This document shows, one piece after another, positions 37,463 to 47,363 of a stretch of DNA of 61,894 nucleotides; the first letter of the stretch is position 1, and every line of letters begins with the position of its first letter. This DNA is from an uncultured Rhodospirillaceae bacterium (GTDB lineage Bacteria; Pseudomonadota; Alphaproteobacteria; Rhodospirillales; Magnetospirillaceae): assembly GCA_903924765.1 (NCBI GenBank), contig CAIYCT010000009.1, forward strand, positions 1-61,894, read 5' to 3'. The position numbers and the translations under genes are program-made. The notes under the pieces were generated by a model. That model had not been told where the DNA came from, did not search any database, and worked only from the letters and a program-made list of their open reading frames with translations.

Positions 37463-38557
37463 ATGAAAAAACAACTTAATATCCTTTGCGTCGTCGGGGC
37501 CCGCCCCAATTTCATGAAGATTGGCCCGGTCGTCGCCGCCTTGGGGCGAGCTGGCGTGTCTGCCCCTTTGGTTCATACCGGGCAACATTATGACGAGGCC
37601 ATGAATGATCGGTTCTTTACCGATCTGGGACTGCCCCGCCCCGAGGTCAATCTGGAAGTAGGGTCAGGGACGCACGCCCAACAAACTGCGGAAATCATGA
37701 TCCGATTCGAGCCGGTGCTGGATCGCTTGGCTCCGTCAGCCGTGTTGGTGGTGGGCGACGTTAATTCTACCATTGCCTGTGCCTTGGTCGCCGCAAAAAA
37801 GGGTATCCCGGTTGTCCATGTGGAAGCGGGACTGCGCTCCTACGACCGCACCATGCCCGAGGAAATCAACCGCATTCTGACCGATCAATTGTCCGATTAT
37901 CTGTTTACCACCGAACAAGACGCAGAAAACAATTTGGTCAAAGAGGGCATCCCTCCCGAAAAGATTTTTTTCGTCGGCAATGTGATGATCGACACTTTGT
38001 TGGCCAACCTGGACCGCGCCAAACCATTGCCCGACGGATTGCAGGGCGGGCATGGGTTGGTCACCTTGCACCGCCCATCGAACGTTGATGACGCCGTCAT
38101 TTTGACCCGCTTGGTGGATTGTCTGGTCCAGATGGCTGGCGAGTTGCCCGTCCTCTTCCCGGTTCACCCCCGCACGCGCTCGAAGCTGGAAGCAGCCACC
38201 CTTGTCAATCGCCTGACCGACGCTGGCATTATTTTGTTGCCACCGCAAGGCTATTTGGAAATGTTGGGGCTGATGAAATCGGCCAAGGTGGTCGTCACCG
38301 ATTCGGGCGGCATCCAAGAAGAAACCACAGCCCTGGGTGTGCCATGCCTGACTGTGCGCGAAAACACCGAACGTCCCATTACCATCGACAAGGGCACCAA
38401 CACCCTGGTGGGCATTGATCCGGCCCATATTCTAGCTGCTTTCCACGATATACTGGCCACCGGCGGCAAGGCCGGACGCATTCCCGACCTGTGGGACGGC
38501 AAAGCGGGAGAACGGATCGCGCACGTCCTAACTGAGCGGTTGTCGCCTCTCCCCTGA
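37463..38557 (+). CDS. wecB: UDP-N-acetylglucosamine 2-epimerase
   Basis: The 364-residue enzyme converts UDP-GlcNAc to UDP-ManNAc for surface polysaccharides. Family motifs are present: VGARPNFMK at the start, VGDVNST, HVEAGLRS and DSGGIQEE. The fold is two Rossmann-like domains of the GT-B type. No other polysaccharide genes flank it, so it stands alone. The ATG directly follows a hairpin that covers its ribosome-binding site. Confidence 0.94.
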   Translation: MKKQLNILCVVGARPNFMKIGPVVAALGRAGVSAPLVHTGQHYDEAMNDRFFTDLGLPRPEVNLEVGSGTHAQQTAEIMIRFEPVLDRLAPSAVLVVGDVNSTIACALVAAKKGIPVVHVEAGLRSYDRTMPEEINRILTDQLSDYLFTTEQDAENNLVKEGIPPEKIFFVGNVMIDTLLANLDRAKPLPDGLQGGHGLVTLHRPSNVDDAVILTRLVDCLVQMAGELPVLFPVHPRTRSKLEAATLVNRLTDAGIILLPPQGYLEMLGLMKSAKVVVTDSGGIQEETTALGVPCLTVRENTERPITIDKGTNTLVGIDPAHILAAFHDILATGGKAGRIPDLWDGKAGERIAHVLTERLSPLP

Positions 38558-38571
38558 ACATATCCCTCACC

Positions 38572-40764
38572 CTAATTAAAAGAGTAAGGATCCACATCTA
38601 TTTGGATCCTGATGTCATGCTTAGGCTTAATGTGCGCCATCCAATCTTTAAGGAAGGCTTGGATAGCGAATGTCCTTGGCGCCTTGACCAAAAAGCGGCG
38701 ACGATGCCGTCCTCTTAGATAAGAAAGCGGAGCGGAGACCGGACCCCATACTTCAACGGACGCATGGATCGGAACCAAGCGCGCCATTGCCCGACAAAAA
38801 TCATCCAACGGATCGGCATCCTTGCCTGAGACGATCACAGCGGCCAATCGACCGAACGGCGGCATGCCCGAGGCTTGACGCCCTTCTTGTTCGGATTTCA
38901 AGAAGCCGTCGCGATCGGACAAAAGCATGGCCTGGATCACCGGATGCTCTGGCTGCCATGATTGCAACAGCACCAGACCGGGATGCTGCGCCCTACCCGC
39001 CCGACCGGCCACCTGAGACAGCAATTGCCACGTTCGTTCGCCCGCCCGCAAATCGCCGCCTTCCAAACCCAGATCGGCATCCACCACGCCCACTAAGGTC
39101 AGCAAGGGAAAATGGTGCCCCTTGGCGACGATCTGAGTGCCAATCAACACGTCGATGCGCCGCTCGGCCATGTCCGCGATCAAGCGGCTAGTTTGCTCGG
39201 GACCGGTAATGGTGTCGGACGCCATGACACATTGGCGAGCGTCGGGAAACAACCGTGCCACTTCCTCGGCGATGCGTTCGATGCCGGGACCGCATGCGGC
39301 GAAACTGTCTTCTTGGCCGCAATCGGGACAGACAGTGGGCGGCGTGACCCAATGGCCGCAATGATGACACACCATGCGGCCGCGCGCGCGGTGCTCCACC
39401 AGCCAAGCCGAACAATGGGGACATTGCAGCCGATGGCCACAGCCCCGACACAAGGTCAGCGGCGCATAGCCCCGGCGATTGAGGAACAGCATGACCTGCT
39501 CGCCCTCGGCCAAGGTCTTGGTCATGGCCTCGATCAAAGGCGGCGCCAGCCAGTGTCCGCGCGGCGGCGGTTGCTTGCGCAGATCGATCACTGCCGTATC
39601 GGGCATTTGGGCGTCGCCGTGACGGTCGGGTAGATGCAGCACCCCATATTTGCCAGATTGAACATTGACCAAAGTTTCCAGCGACGGCGTCGCCGAGGCC
39701 AAAAGCACCGGCACGGATTCGGTCTTGCCCCGAACTACCGCCATGTCGCGGGCGTGATAACAGACGCCTTCCTCCTGCTTGAACGAGCCGTCATGCTCTT
39801 CATCGACCACGATTAGCCCTAAGCTGGCATAGGGCAAAAACAGCGCCGAACGCGCGCCAACAATCACCGTCGCCTCGCCCTGAGCGATGGCTCGCCACGT
39901 ATCGCGCCGTTGCGCCAAGGTCAGATCGGAATGCCACACCGCAGGCTCGACCCCGAACCGTTTGCGGAACCGCTCCAACCACTGGGCCGACAGAGAAATT
40001 TCCGGCAGCAGCACCAGGGCTTGGGACTCATTTTGGACGCATTGCGCCACCGCTTCCAAATACACTTCTGTTTTTCCCGATCCGGTCACCCCGTCCAGTA
40101 GGGTGACCGAAAAACTGGCCCCCACCGCTTGACGCAAGGCAAGAGCAGCAGCGGCCTGATCGGGGGACAACAACGGCGATGGCCGGTCAAACTGTGGAAG
40201 ATGGAACTTAGCCGACTGTCTCACTTGGTTTTGGCTTAGCATGCCCGCCGCGATCATCTGCCGGACCACCGCCGCGCCCACCCCGGCCTCTCGCGCCAGA
40301 TCCCCCGCAGCCAAGGGTGGTATGATTGCCGCCACATCCAGCACCCGCAGCCGCCCTGGCGTCAATCGCCAACCGGGATCAGCCGGGGCAACAGGCGCTA
40401 CGACGCTTTGCCCCTTTTGCGGGGCCAGCGCCTCGGCCACCGGAATGGTCATCTTCATCACCATGCCGCGCGGGCTTAGGGTGTAAGCGGCAACCCAATC
40501 GACGAAGGCGCGGGCATCGGCGCTTAAGGGCGGCGCATCGCTGACCTCTTGGATGGGTTTAAGCCGCGCCGGGTCCAACTGGCCGCTGCCAGCGCCCCAC
40601 ACCACGCCCCACACCGAACGGCCGCCCAAAGGAACGCGGACGATGGAACCGGACTCGACATTCTGGTCCCCAACCAAGTAGTCATAGGGATCGGAAACGG
40701 CCACTGGCACCGCCACGGCAACCACGGAACCTGGGGTAAATTTTCGGGAAGTGTTTGCGTTCAT
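38572..40764 (-). CDS. priA: Primosomal replication restart helicase PriA
   Basis: PriA reloads the replisome at collapsed forks. The 730-residue protein has the N-terminal DNA-binding domain, a DEAH-type helicase with Walker A GVTGSGKTE near residue 228 and DEEHD, and an intervening zinc-binding set of Cys pairs (CRGCGH, CPHC, CHHCGH, CPDCGQ). I chose ATG 40764 (MNANTSRKF); a longer start adds 20 residues not typical of the family. It ends 15 bases past wecB on the opposite strand and is divergent from the DUF484 gene. Confidence 0.95.
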   Translation of the reverse strand: MNANTSRKFTPGSVVAVAVPVAVSDPYDYLVGDQNVESGSIVRVPLGGRSVWGVVWGAGSGQLDPARLKPIQEVSDAPPLSADARAFVDWVAAYTLSPRGMVMKMTIPVAEALAPQKGQSVVAPVAPADPGWRLTPGRLRVLDVAAIIPPLAAGDLAREAGVGAAVVRQMIAAGMLSQNQVRQSAKFHLPQFDRPSPLLSPDQAAAALALRQAVGASFSVTLLDGVTGSGKTEVYLEAVAQCVQNESQALVLLPEISLSAQWLERFRKRFGVEPAVWHSDLTLAQRRDTWRAIAQGEATVIVGARSALFLPYASLGLIVVDEEHDGSFKQEEGVCYHARDMAVVRGKTESVPVLLASATPSLETLVNVQSGKYGVLHLPDRHGDAQMPDTAVIDLRKQPPPRGHWLAPPLIEAMTKTLAEGEQVMLFLNRRGYAPLTLCRGCGHRLQCPHCSAWLVEHRARGRMVCHHCGHWVTPPTVCPDCGQEDSFAACGPGIERIAEEVARLFPDARQCVMASDTITGPEQTSRLIADMAERRIDVLIGTQIVAKGHHFPLLTLVGVVDADLGLEGGDLRAGERTWQLLSQVAGRAGRAQHPGLVLLQSWQPEHPVIQAMLLSDRDGFLKSEQEGRQASGMPPFGRLAAVIVSGKDADPLDDFCRAMARLVPIHASVEVWGPVSAPLSYLRGRHRRRFLVKAPRTFAIQAFLKDWMAHIKPKHDIRIQIDVDPYSFN

Positions 40765-40884
40765 CTTAATGTCGGTTATAAACCGCCCAGCTGGAAGAAG
40801 GAATATTTGGATTGGGTTTAGCAAATCTTCATAACTTCCGGAGTGAAGTACGCGGACAAAGCAGACAGTCAGGGGTTTTCAGTC

Positions 40885-41598
40885 ATGGCGCGTAAGCGTG
40901 ACGATGCGGTCATTATCGACACGTTGCCCAGCGAGGATCAGGTCATCGCCTATCTGCGCCGGAACACCGATTTTTTATTCCGTCATCCGGAATTGCTGCT
41001 GGTGCTGTCACCGCCGTCGCGATGGACCTCGGCCGATGGAATCGTCGACATGCAGGTGTTCATCATTGACCGTCTGCGCGACGAGCTTGAGCAGGTCAAA
41101 GGCGCCGCCGAGCACATCATCCACACCAGCCGCTCCAATTTGTCCACCCAATCGCGTACTCACCAAGCCGTGGTTGCGCTGTTGGAGGCCACGGACGTGG
41201 CCAGCCTAGCCCGCGCGGTTGCCGAGGATTTGCCGCAATTCCTGGACGTGGACATCGCCAATTTGTGCTTCGAGCCGCCCCATTTCATCAAGGGCGAATT
41301 ACCGCTGGGCATCCGCTGGTTGGCAGCTGCCGACGTCGACCGCCTGTTGGGCGGGGCCGACCGCGATTGCGCCTTGAACGATGAAATGCCCGGCGACCCG
41401 CTCTTGTTTGGCGACGGCTCCAGCCTGATCCAATCCTCGGCCATCGTCCGCTTGATGACCGACGACGTTTGCCCGTTGGGCGTCATCGCCCTGGGGTCCC
41501 GTCACGGTCGGACGTTCCATACCGGACAAGGGACCGAACTGCTTAGCTTCCTGGCCCATGTGATCGGGGCCTGCCTCAGCCGGTTTCTTAAAGTTTAA
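40885..41598 (+). CDS. DUF484 family protein
   Basis: The 237-residue protein matches DUF484: an N-terminal VIAYLRRNTDFLFRHPELL helical motif, a coiled-coil stretch (DRLRDELEQVKGAAEHI), and a GAF-like C-terminal domain. Family members are regularly found directly upstream of xerC, as here (three-base gap). Function is unknown; a link to chromosome dimer resolution is only inferred from position. I chose ATG 40885; a GTG 14 codons upstream is less convincing. Confidence 0.85.
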   Translation: MARKRDDAVIIDTLPSEDQVIAYLRRNTDFLFRHPELLLVLSPPSRWTSADGIVDMQVFIIDRLRDELEQVKGAAEHIIHTSRSNLSTQSRTHQAVVALLEATDVASLARAVAEDLPQFLDVDIANLCFEPPHFIKGELPLGIRWLAAADVDRLLGGADRDCALNDEMPGDPLLFGDGSSLIQSSAIVRLMTDDVCPLGVIALGSRHGRTFHTGQGTELLSFLAHVIGACLSRFLKV

Positions 41599-41601
41599 AT
41601 C

Positions 41602-42558
41602 ATGAGCGCCCAGCCCATCGTCTTCACCGCCCAAGCCGATCTGGTCAAGGCGGTCGAGACGTGGCGGCAATGGCTGCGGGCGGAACGGCGCTGCTCGGCC
41701 CATACGCTGGACGCCTATGGCCGCGATTTAGCCAATTTCTTAAGTTTTCTTGCTGACCATCACGGCCACGTTCCCGACTTGGATGCGCTTGCCCACCTTG
41801 CCGCCAGCGATGTGCGGTCCTGGCTGGCCGCCCGCACCGGCGACGGCTTGGTGCGGACTTCGTTGGCGCGCTCCATGTCCACCTTGCGCAATTTCTTCCG
41901 CTATCTTGATCGCAATGATCTGGTTCACAATCCGGCGGCGATTACGGTCAAAGGCCCCAAACCGCCCCGCTCGGTGCCCAAGGCGTTGGGCATGGAGGAC
42001 GCGCTCGAAACCCTGAAGACCGCCGCCCAGATGTACGACGAGCCCTGGCTGGCCGCCCGCGACGTCGCTCTGTTCACCTTGCTCTATGGCTGCGGCTTGC
42101 GCCTGGGCGAGGCCTTGGGGCTGAACCTGAAGGACGCTCCCAAGACGGACACCATGGTCATCACCGGCAAGGGCCGCAAACAACGGCTGGTGCCGGTACT
42201 GCCTGTCGTGCGCTCGTCCATCGCCGACTATGTGGCTGCATGTCCCCATCTGATCGATGGCAATGGTCCGCTGTTCGTCGGCGCCAGGGGGTACCGGCTT
42301 AATCCCGGCGTGGTGCAACGGCAGATGCGCCGGTTGCGCCCGCTGCTGGGCCTGCCCGACAGCGCTACCCCGCACGCGCTGCGCCATTCCTTTGCCACCC
42401 ACTTGCTGGCGGGCGGCGGCGATCTGCGCACCATTCAGGAATTGCTGGGCCATGCGTCGCTATCCACCACCCAACGCTATACCAGCGTCGATGCCGCAGC
42501 CTTGCTGAAAGTGCACGAAAACGCCCACCCTAGGGCGAAAAATAGCAACATTGCTTGA
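41602..42558 (+). CDS. xerC: Tyrosine recombinase XerC
   Basis: The 318-residue recombinase resolves chromosome dimers at dif with XerD. The core-binding domain spans about 1-110. The catalytic set is complete: Arg in GCGLRLGEAL, Lys in GKGRKQR, HALRHSFATHLL with His and Arg, the second His in LLGHASLSTTQRYTSV, and the Tyr nucleophile in that motif. It is co-directional with DUF484 and precedes hsp20. It is a housekeeping gene and not part of the island. Confidence 0.93.
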   Translation: MSAQPIVFTAQADLVKAVETWRQWLRAERRCSAHTLDAYGRDLANFLSFLADHHGHVPDLDALAHLAASDVRSWLAARTGDGLVRTSLARSMSTLRNFFRYLDRNDLVHNPAAITVKGPKPPRSVPKALGMEDALETLKTAAQMYDEPWLAARDVALFTLLYGCGLRLGEALGLNLKDAPKTDTMVITGKGRKQRLVPVLPVVRSSIADYVAACPHLIDGNGPLFVGARGYRLNPGVVQRQMRRLRPLLGLPDSATPHALRHSFATHLLAGGGDLRTIQELLGHASLSTTQRYTSVDAAALLKVHENAHPRAKNSNIA

Positions 42559-42644
42559 CGAAAGCTAAAACCAACCCAAGATATAATACAGGTGCCTATT
42601 GTAGGGCCTGACTTTTGGACTCGCTCACATGAGGAGAACGCAAG

Positions 42645-43124
42645 ATGACCAGAATTTCCAGCTTCAATTCCCCTTTGCTGTTGGGGTTCGACCATTTCGA
42701 GAGGGTGCTTGACCGCATCTCGAAAACCTCGCCAGAAGGCTATCCGCCTTATAATATCGAACAAACCAGCGACAACGGCTTGCGCATCACCTTGGCCGTG
42801 GCTGGATTTTCCATGAACGATCTGTCGGTGTCCATTGAAGACAATCAGCTGATCATTCGCGGCCGCCAAGTGGAAGAAGAGAGCAACCGGGTATTCTTGC
42901 ATCGCGGCATTGCCGCCCGGCAGTTCCAACGCGCTTTTGTTTTGGCCGAAGGCATCGAAGTGATGGGAGCGTCCATCACCAACGGTCTGCTGCACGTCGA
43001 TTTGACTCGTCCGATTCCGGAACCCCGCGTGCGCACCATTCCCATTACCGAAGACGCCGAAGCAAAGCCCACCATAACCCTTGACCAGGATCAGGCGAAA
43101 TCCGCTAGGAGCAGCCATGACTGA
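42645..43124 (+). CDS. Hsp20 family small heat shock protein
   Basis: The 159-residue protein has an alpha-crystallin domain: PPYNIEQTSDNGLRITLAVAG onward through the LIIRGRQ and the FQRAFVLAEGIEV strands, and a C-terminal tail. It holds unfolding proteins during heat stress. A TATAAT hexamer lies near 42584, but no good -35 or heat-shock sigma element is at the right spacing, so I do not call a promoter. The ribosome-binding site is GAGGAGA. It overlaps the DUF1150 start by eight bases. Confidence 0.94.
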   Translation: MTRISSFNSPLLLGFDHFERVLDRISKTSPEGYPPYNIEQTSDNGLRITLAVAGFSMNDLSVSIEDNQLIIRGRQVEEESNRVFLHRGIAARQFQRAFVLAEGIEVMGASITNGLLHVDLTRPIPEPRVRTIPITEDAEAKPTITLDQDQAKSARSSHD

Positions 43125-43344
43125 CGCACACATTGAAATCGAATTGTCCCGCGCATCAAGCGTCGCTGATTTGGCTCACTGGGGCGTTCCCCACATCGCC
43201 TATGTCAAGCAGGTGACCGTTAACAACGACGTTGGCTGGGCCATTCATTCCGCCGATGGAACCCAGTTGGGCTTAGCTCCCGACCGCGACATCGCCTTCG
43301 CCTCTGTGCGTCAACACGATCTGGAGCCGTTCAGCACGCATTGA
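43117..43344 (+). CDS. DUF1150 family protein
   Basis: A 75-residue protein of the DUF1150 family, which in alphaproteobacteria is almost always next to an hsp20 gene. The start at ATG 43117 overlaps the hsp20 stop by eight bases and has an AGGAGC ribosome-binding site. Typical features are WGVPHIAYVKQV and a DREIAFASVRQHDLEP-like ending. Function is unknown; a role as small partner of Hsp20 is inferred from conserved gene order. Confidence 0.88.
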   Translation: MTDAHIEIELSRASSVADLAHWGVPHIAYVKQVTVNNDVGWAIHSADGTQLGLAPDRDIAFASVRQHDLEPFSTH

Positions 43345-43387
43345 ACGCCGGGCAAACCTTCCGGGATGTTTTTCCAAACATCCCGGA

Positions 43388-44056
43388 TTACGGAGGAGTG
43401 ATCTTTTCCACCATGGACAGGGCTTGTTCCAGCGATTGCGCCGGGTGTGGGAAAGACAGCCGGCTCCAACCGGCATTGGTCACCACGTCGTAACCATCGG
43501 GATCGATCGAGACCACATCGGTGCGGATGGTTTTGGCGATCGTCTCCAGCAGGTCCGCCTCGCCCGTTTGGAAAATCTTCAGGGTTTCGGCGGACAGACC
43601 AAACGGATACTCAATCCACACCGCGCGCCCGAAGCCGCCGACGAATTGGGACCGGCTTGGTTCGACTTTCCACAATGAGAAATCGGCGAAGCTGGTATAG
43701 CCTTGGGCCGCCTGATTGCGCGCCAGGAAGCGCGCGCGCAGCCTGGTTTCGTCATCATGGCCGGCCATCGCCGTCGCCTTGCCTTGCAACGACAGCCTAG
43801 GACCGGTTTGCGGGTTGGGATGCCCCTCGGTGCCATCGAACAAGAAACCAACCCTGGGATCGGCTTTCAGATTGACGGTATGAGCCGACATGCCGGAAAT
43901 GATCAAGACCGGCGATAGATCGTGATCAAAGGCCAAAGTTACCAGCGACACATAAGGCGCACCGTTTTTGTCCAAGGTCGACAAGGCCGCTTTGCGGCAG
44001 GCGCGCGCCACGATCCGAGCGGCGATTTGATTGTCTTCGGGAAGTTCGTGGGTCAT
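43388..44056 (-). CDS. PNPOx-like FMN-binding protein (HugZ-like)
   Basis: A 222-residue protein with a split-barrel FMN-binding domain (AALSTLDKNGAPYVSLVTLAFD) and a C-terminal region resembling the haem-utilisation HugZ proteins. Family members bind FMN or haem; some degrade haem. The exact role here is not fixed. Its start overlaps the stop of the gene before it (ATGA), and it is the last gene of a four-gene operon-like run. Confidence 0.8.
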   Translation of the reverse strand: MTHELPEDNQIAARIVARACRKAALSTLDKNGAPYVSLVTLAFDHDLSPVLIISGMSAHTVNLKADPRVGFLFDGTEGHPNPQTGPRLSLQGKATAMAGHDDETRLRARFLARNQAAQGYTSFADFSLWKVEPSRSQFVGGFGRAVWIEYPFGLSAETLKIFQTGEADLLETIAKTIRTDVVSIDPDGYDVVTNAGWSRLSFPHPAQSLEQALSMVEKITPP

Positions 44057-44322
44057 TCATCCTCCTTGTTATACCGATTGGATTCCGAAAAATCTCCCAG
44101 GCCCATGATGCCAACCCCCATGGCCAGGCTGCCGAATGTCACCATCAAGCCGAAATACATCAGCACCAAAATCAACACGGGATGGGTCGATTCCAGGGCT
44201 AAGGTCCGGATATGGCTGAGGTCGCTGACCAAGAGGGCTGTACCAAAAATCAAAGCAGCCGCGACGCCGCACGCCAAATGCAGCCCCAGGAACTTCAACA
44301 TCACTTTAGCGTCATCAGCCAT
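44053..44322 (-). CDS. Small membrane protein, two transmembrane segments
   Basis: An 89-residue protein with two hydrophobic segments (FLGLHLACGVAAALIFGTALL and HPVLILVLMYFGLMVTFGSLAMGV) and a charged C-terminal tail. No family is recognised with confidence. It overlaps the FMN-binding protein start by four bases and lies six bases after the GNAT-Nudix gene. Confidence 0.75.
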   Translation of the reverse strand: MADDAKVMLKFLGLHLACGVAAALIFGTALLVSDLSHIRTLALESTHPVLILVLMYFGLMVTFGSLAMGVGIMGLGDFSESNRYNKEDE

Positions 44323-44328
44323 GCTTGA

Positions 44329-45294
44329 TCATACCCACTCCCTGAGCATCGCCACCAGCGGAATATCGGCAGGAGGCATGGGAATATCCATCATGGCGTC
44401 TACACCGACCCATTTCAGCTCTTGCCCCTCCAACGGGGTTGGCCTTCCGGTCCACACTCGGATGGCGTAAAGCGGCATCAGCAGATGAAACGCATCGTAA
44501 TCGTGGGAGGCGAAGGCGATGGGAGCCATGCAGCCTTCGCCCACATCCACGCCCAATTCCTCGGTTAATTCGCGCCGCAACGCTTGCTCCGGCGTTTCGT
44601 GGTCCAGCACCTTGCCGCCGGGAAATTCCCACAGACCGGCCATGCTCTTGCCCTTGGGCCGGGTGGCCATCAACACTCGCCCATCGCTGTCGATCAGGGC
44701 GGCGGCGGCCACCAGAAGTTTTGGGCGCGCGGCATGACGGGTGGCCCAATCGCCTGCATCCAGCCGAAAGCGAGGCAGCGAAACCAGATCGGCCCGGCTG
44801 GGAAACCGCACCTCGACCATGCCATCGGGGCGCATGCCCAGACGCTCGATCACATGAACCGAAGCGGCATTTTCGCGATTGACTGACGACCACACCGACG
44901 GCAGACCCCGATCATCAAACAGATGGCGGACGAAACGCTGGACTGTCTCTCCGGCATAGCCTTGCCGCCAATAGGCGCGGCCAAGCCAATACCCCACTTC
45001 GTAATCGCCGGTGTGATCGGGATAAGCGCCGATGCAGCCGATCAGGGCTTTATCCAACAAACGCTCCAGCCCCAGCACGACACCCGGCCAATGAGGTGTC
45101 TGCGCGGTGCGGATCAACGCCAGAGCGTCGTTTTCAACATAAGGATGGGGCAGCGCGGTATAGCGAGTCACCTGCCAATCATCGGTCAGAGCGACCAACG
45201 GTTTGGCGTCCGCCTCGGTCAACGGGCGCAGCTTGAGACGGGCGGAATAAAGCGGGGCGAATACGCCCTTGCCGCATTCACCCGTTTCGCTCAC
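44329..45294 (-). CDS. GNAT acetyltransferase fused to a Nudix hydrolase (MutT-like)
   Basis: A fused protein: residues about 10-165 form a GNAT acetyltransferase ([39 protein letters not shown]), and about 180-321 form a Nudix domain with the complete Nudix box ([12 protein letters not shown]...EELGV). The MutT-type part hydrolyses 8-oxo-dGTP. I chose GTG 45294, which overlaps the argJ stop (GTGA); a longer frame lies in argJ. The fusion places an acetyltransferase in front of a nucleotide sanitiser; its meaning is unknown. Downstream of argJ the GNAT domain could have been recruited from an N-acetyltransferase context. Confidence 0.88.
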   Translation of the reverse strand: MSETGECGKGVFAPLYSARLKLRPLTEADAKPLVALTDDWQVTRYTALPHPYVENDALALIRTAQTPHWPGVVLGLERLLDKALIGCIGAYPDHTGDYEVGYWLGRAYWRQGYAGETVQRFVRHLFDDRGLPSVWSSVNRENAASVHVIERLGMRPDGMVEVRFPSRADLVSLPRFRLDAGDWATRHAARPKLLVAAAALIDSDGRVLMATRPKGKSMAGLWEFPGGKVLDHETPEQALRRELTEELGVDVGEGCMAPIAFASHDYDAFHLLMPLYAIRVWTGRPTPLEGQELKWVGVDAMMDIPMPPADIPLVAMLREWV

Positions 45295-46523
45295 GTGCGG
45301 TAGGACCCGTTGATGTCGATATAAGCGTGGGTCAAATCGCAGGTCCAAACGGTGCCCTTGCCCTTGCCCAAACCGATATCCACCTCGATGACAATGTTTT
45401 GCCCCTTCATATGGGCGGTGACCGGCGCTTCGTCATAGCCTTCGACGCCTTCGCCATTGCGGGCCACGGCGATGCCGCCGATGCTGATGCTGAGAAGATC
45501 GCGGTCGGCCTTCTCGCCCGCCTTGCCCACCGCCATGACAATACGGCCCCAATTGGCGTCCTCACCGGCGATGGCGGTTTTCACCAACGGAGAATTGGCG
45601 ATGGACATTCCGATACGCTTGGCCGCGCCGTTGCCAGCCGCGCCGGTGACTCGGATCTCGACGAACTTGGTGGCGCCCTCGCCGTCCTTGACCACCTGAA
45701 GGGCCAGATCCAGCAGCACTTCGTTCAACTTGGCCTTGAAATCCTTCAAGCGTTTGTCCGAGGCATCCTTGATTTTGGCATTCTTGGCTTGGCCGGTGGC
45801 GAACAGCAGCAAGGTGTCACTGGTCGAGGTGTCACTGTCGACCGTGATGGAATTGAAAGATTTCTGCACGCCCTTGGACAACAAAGTCTGCAAGACCTCG
45901 TGCGGCAAAGCGGCGTCGGTAAAGACGAACGACAACATAGTCGCCATGTCGGGAGCGATCATCCCCGCGCCCTTGGCGATGCCGTTAAGGGTGATAGTGA
46001 CGCCGTCGATCACCGCTGTGCGGGTGACGCCCTTGGGATAAGTGTCGGTGGTCATAATTGCTTTGGCGGCCCGTTCCCAGGCATCTTCCTTCAGCTTTTT
46101 ATGCACCGCTTCCAAGTTCTCGGTGATTTTTTCGTCGGGCAGCGCCACGCCGATAGTGCCGGTCGAGGCGATAAAAACTTCCGACGGCTTGCAGCCGACC
46201 ACCTTGGCTGCCTTTTCCACCGTGCGCTTGACCGAAGCCACCCCGGCGGCGCCGGTAAAGGCGTTGGCGTTGCCGGAATTGACCACCAACAATCGGGCGG
46301 ACCCTTTGGCGGCGGCATCCTTGCACCACAAAACCGGGGCCGAACAAGTCAGCGACTTGGTGAAAACTCCCGCCACCGTGGTGCCGGGAGCCATTTCAAC
46401 CAACAACAAATCGGTCCGCTGTTTATAGCGGATCCCGCATTCATGATCCGCCAGCCGAACGCCCGCCAGGGGCGAAAGCTTGGGGAACCTTTTGGGCGCA
46501 AGCGGCGAAACGGTGGCAGTCAT
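45291..46523 (-). CDS. argJ: Glutamate N-acetyltransferase / amino-acid acetyltransferase
   Basis: ArgJ transfers the acetyl group from N-acetylornithine to glutamate (and may also use acetyl-CoA) in arginine synthesis. The 410-residue precursor cleaves itself into two chains before the nucleophilic Thr195 within [10 protein letters not shown], present here. It follows the parvulin gene by 12 bases and overlaps the GNAT-Nudix gene by GTGA, so it sits in the middle of an operon-like run. Confidence 0.96.
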   Translation of the reverse strand: MTATVSPLAPKRFPKLSPLAGVRLADHECGIRYKQRTDLLLVEMAPGTTVAGVFTKSLTCSAPVLWCKDAAAKGSARLLVVNSGNANAFTGAAGVASVKRTVEKAAKVVGCKPSEVFIASTGTIGVALPDEKITENLEAVHKKLKEDAWERAAKAIMTTDTYPKGVTRTAVIDGVTITLNGIAKGAGMIAPDMATMLSFVFTDAALPHEVLQTLLSKGVQKSFNSITVDSDTSTSDTLLLFATGQAKNAKIKDASDKRLKDFKAKLNEVLLDLALQVVKDGEGATKFVEIRVTGAAGNGAAKRIGMSIANSPLVKTAIAGEDANWGRIVMAVGKAGEKADRDLLSISIGGIAVARNGEGVEGYDEAPVTAHMKGQNIVIEVDIGLGKGKGTVWTCDLTHAYIDINGSYRT

Positions 46524-46535
46524 GAACGATTTTCC

Positions 46536-47363
46536 TTATTGAGCGGGAGCGGGAGCGGTGTCGGGAACCTTAATCTCTATTTTTGCTTTGTCATGCACGG
46601 CCTTGAACGCGGCCTGTACGGCTTCTTGCGACATTTCGCGGCGGATTTCTTCCTTCGCATCGGAGAAGGGAGGGACTGTTGACATCCGTTTCTCATCCAA
46701 GCGAATGACGTGATAACCGAACTGAGTCTTTACCGGTTGTTGCGTCACTTCGCCAATCTTCAAAGCGAAAGCGGCTTCCGCGAATTCCGGCACCATATGG
46801 TTGCTGGCGAAAAAGCCCAGATCGCCCGAATTCTTTTGTGCGCTCGGATCCTTGGATTTGGCCTTGGCGATCTCCTCGAAATTGCCGCCGTTGCGCAGGT
46901 CGGCGATGATCGCCTTGGCGGCGTCTTCGCTATCCACCAGAATATGGTGAGCGCGCACTTCTTCTTGCGGCTTGTAATTGACGATCAGTTCGTCATAGCG
47001 CTTCTTCAGTTGGTCGTCGGTGAAATTGACGCTGCCGTGCTTCTTGGACCAGGCTTGACGCAGAAAGTCGTCTTCCACGTTTTTCATCGCCTTTTGCAAG
47101 TCGGGGTCCTTTTGCAGGCCTTCCTTGCGCGCTTCGTCGGCAACCAGCTTGCGGTTGACGGCGCCTTCGGCCAATTGACGCATGGTCAGCTTGCCTTGCG
47201 CATCGGCGGGCAAGGTGGCCATCATTTCACGAATTTGAGATTCGTGAATTTCGGAGCCATTGACGACGGCAACGACCGCATCCTTATCGGCGGCGTATGC
47301 CTGCGAGACCATCACGCTGATCCCCAAAGCGATTGCGCCCATGCGGGCATAAGAAAACGTCAT
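46536..47363 (-). CDS. Periplasmic peptidyl-prolyl cis-trans isomerase (PpiC/parvulin)
   Basis: A 275-residue foldase with a signal peptide (cleaved after AYAA near residue 25), an N-terminal SurA-like helical region (about 30-130), and a parvulin domain: VRAHHILV, DLGFFASNHMVPEFAEAAF, VKTQFGYHVIRL. It assists protein folding in the periplasm. I chose ATG 47363; the longer frame adds residues before a good signal peptide. It is upstream of argJ on the same strand and divergent from secA. Confidence 0.94.
   Translation of the reverse strand: MTFSYARMGAIALGISVMVSQAYAADKDAVVAVVNGSEIHESQIREMMATLPADAQGKLTMRQLAEGAVNRKLVADEARKEGLQKDPDLQKAMKNVEDDFLRQAWSKKHGSVNFTDDQLKKRYDELIVNYKPQEEVRAHHILVDSEDAAKAIIADLRNGGNFEEIAKAKSKDPSAQKNSGDLGFFASNHMVPEFAEAAFALKIGEVTQQPVKTQFGYHVIRLDEKRMSTVPPFSDAKEEIRREMSQEAVQAAFKAVHDKAKIEIKVPDTAPAPAQ

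Noticed and set aside
41602-42558. XerC as a second island integrase
   Set aside because: It sits with DUF484 in the usual housekeeping context, about 30 kb from the island and with a normal XerC length and motif set.
42580-42644. Heat-shock promoter upstream of hsp20
   Set aside because: A TATAAT hexamer is present, but the TTGACG upstream is 21 bases away and the sigma-32 pattern does not fit, so no promoter is called.
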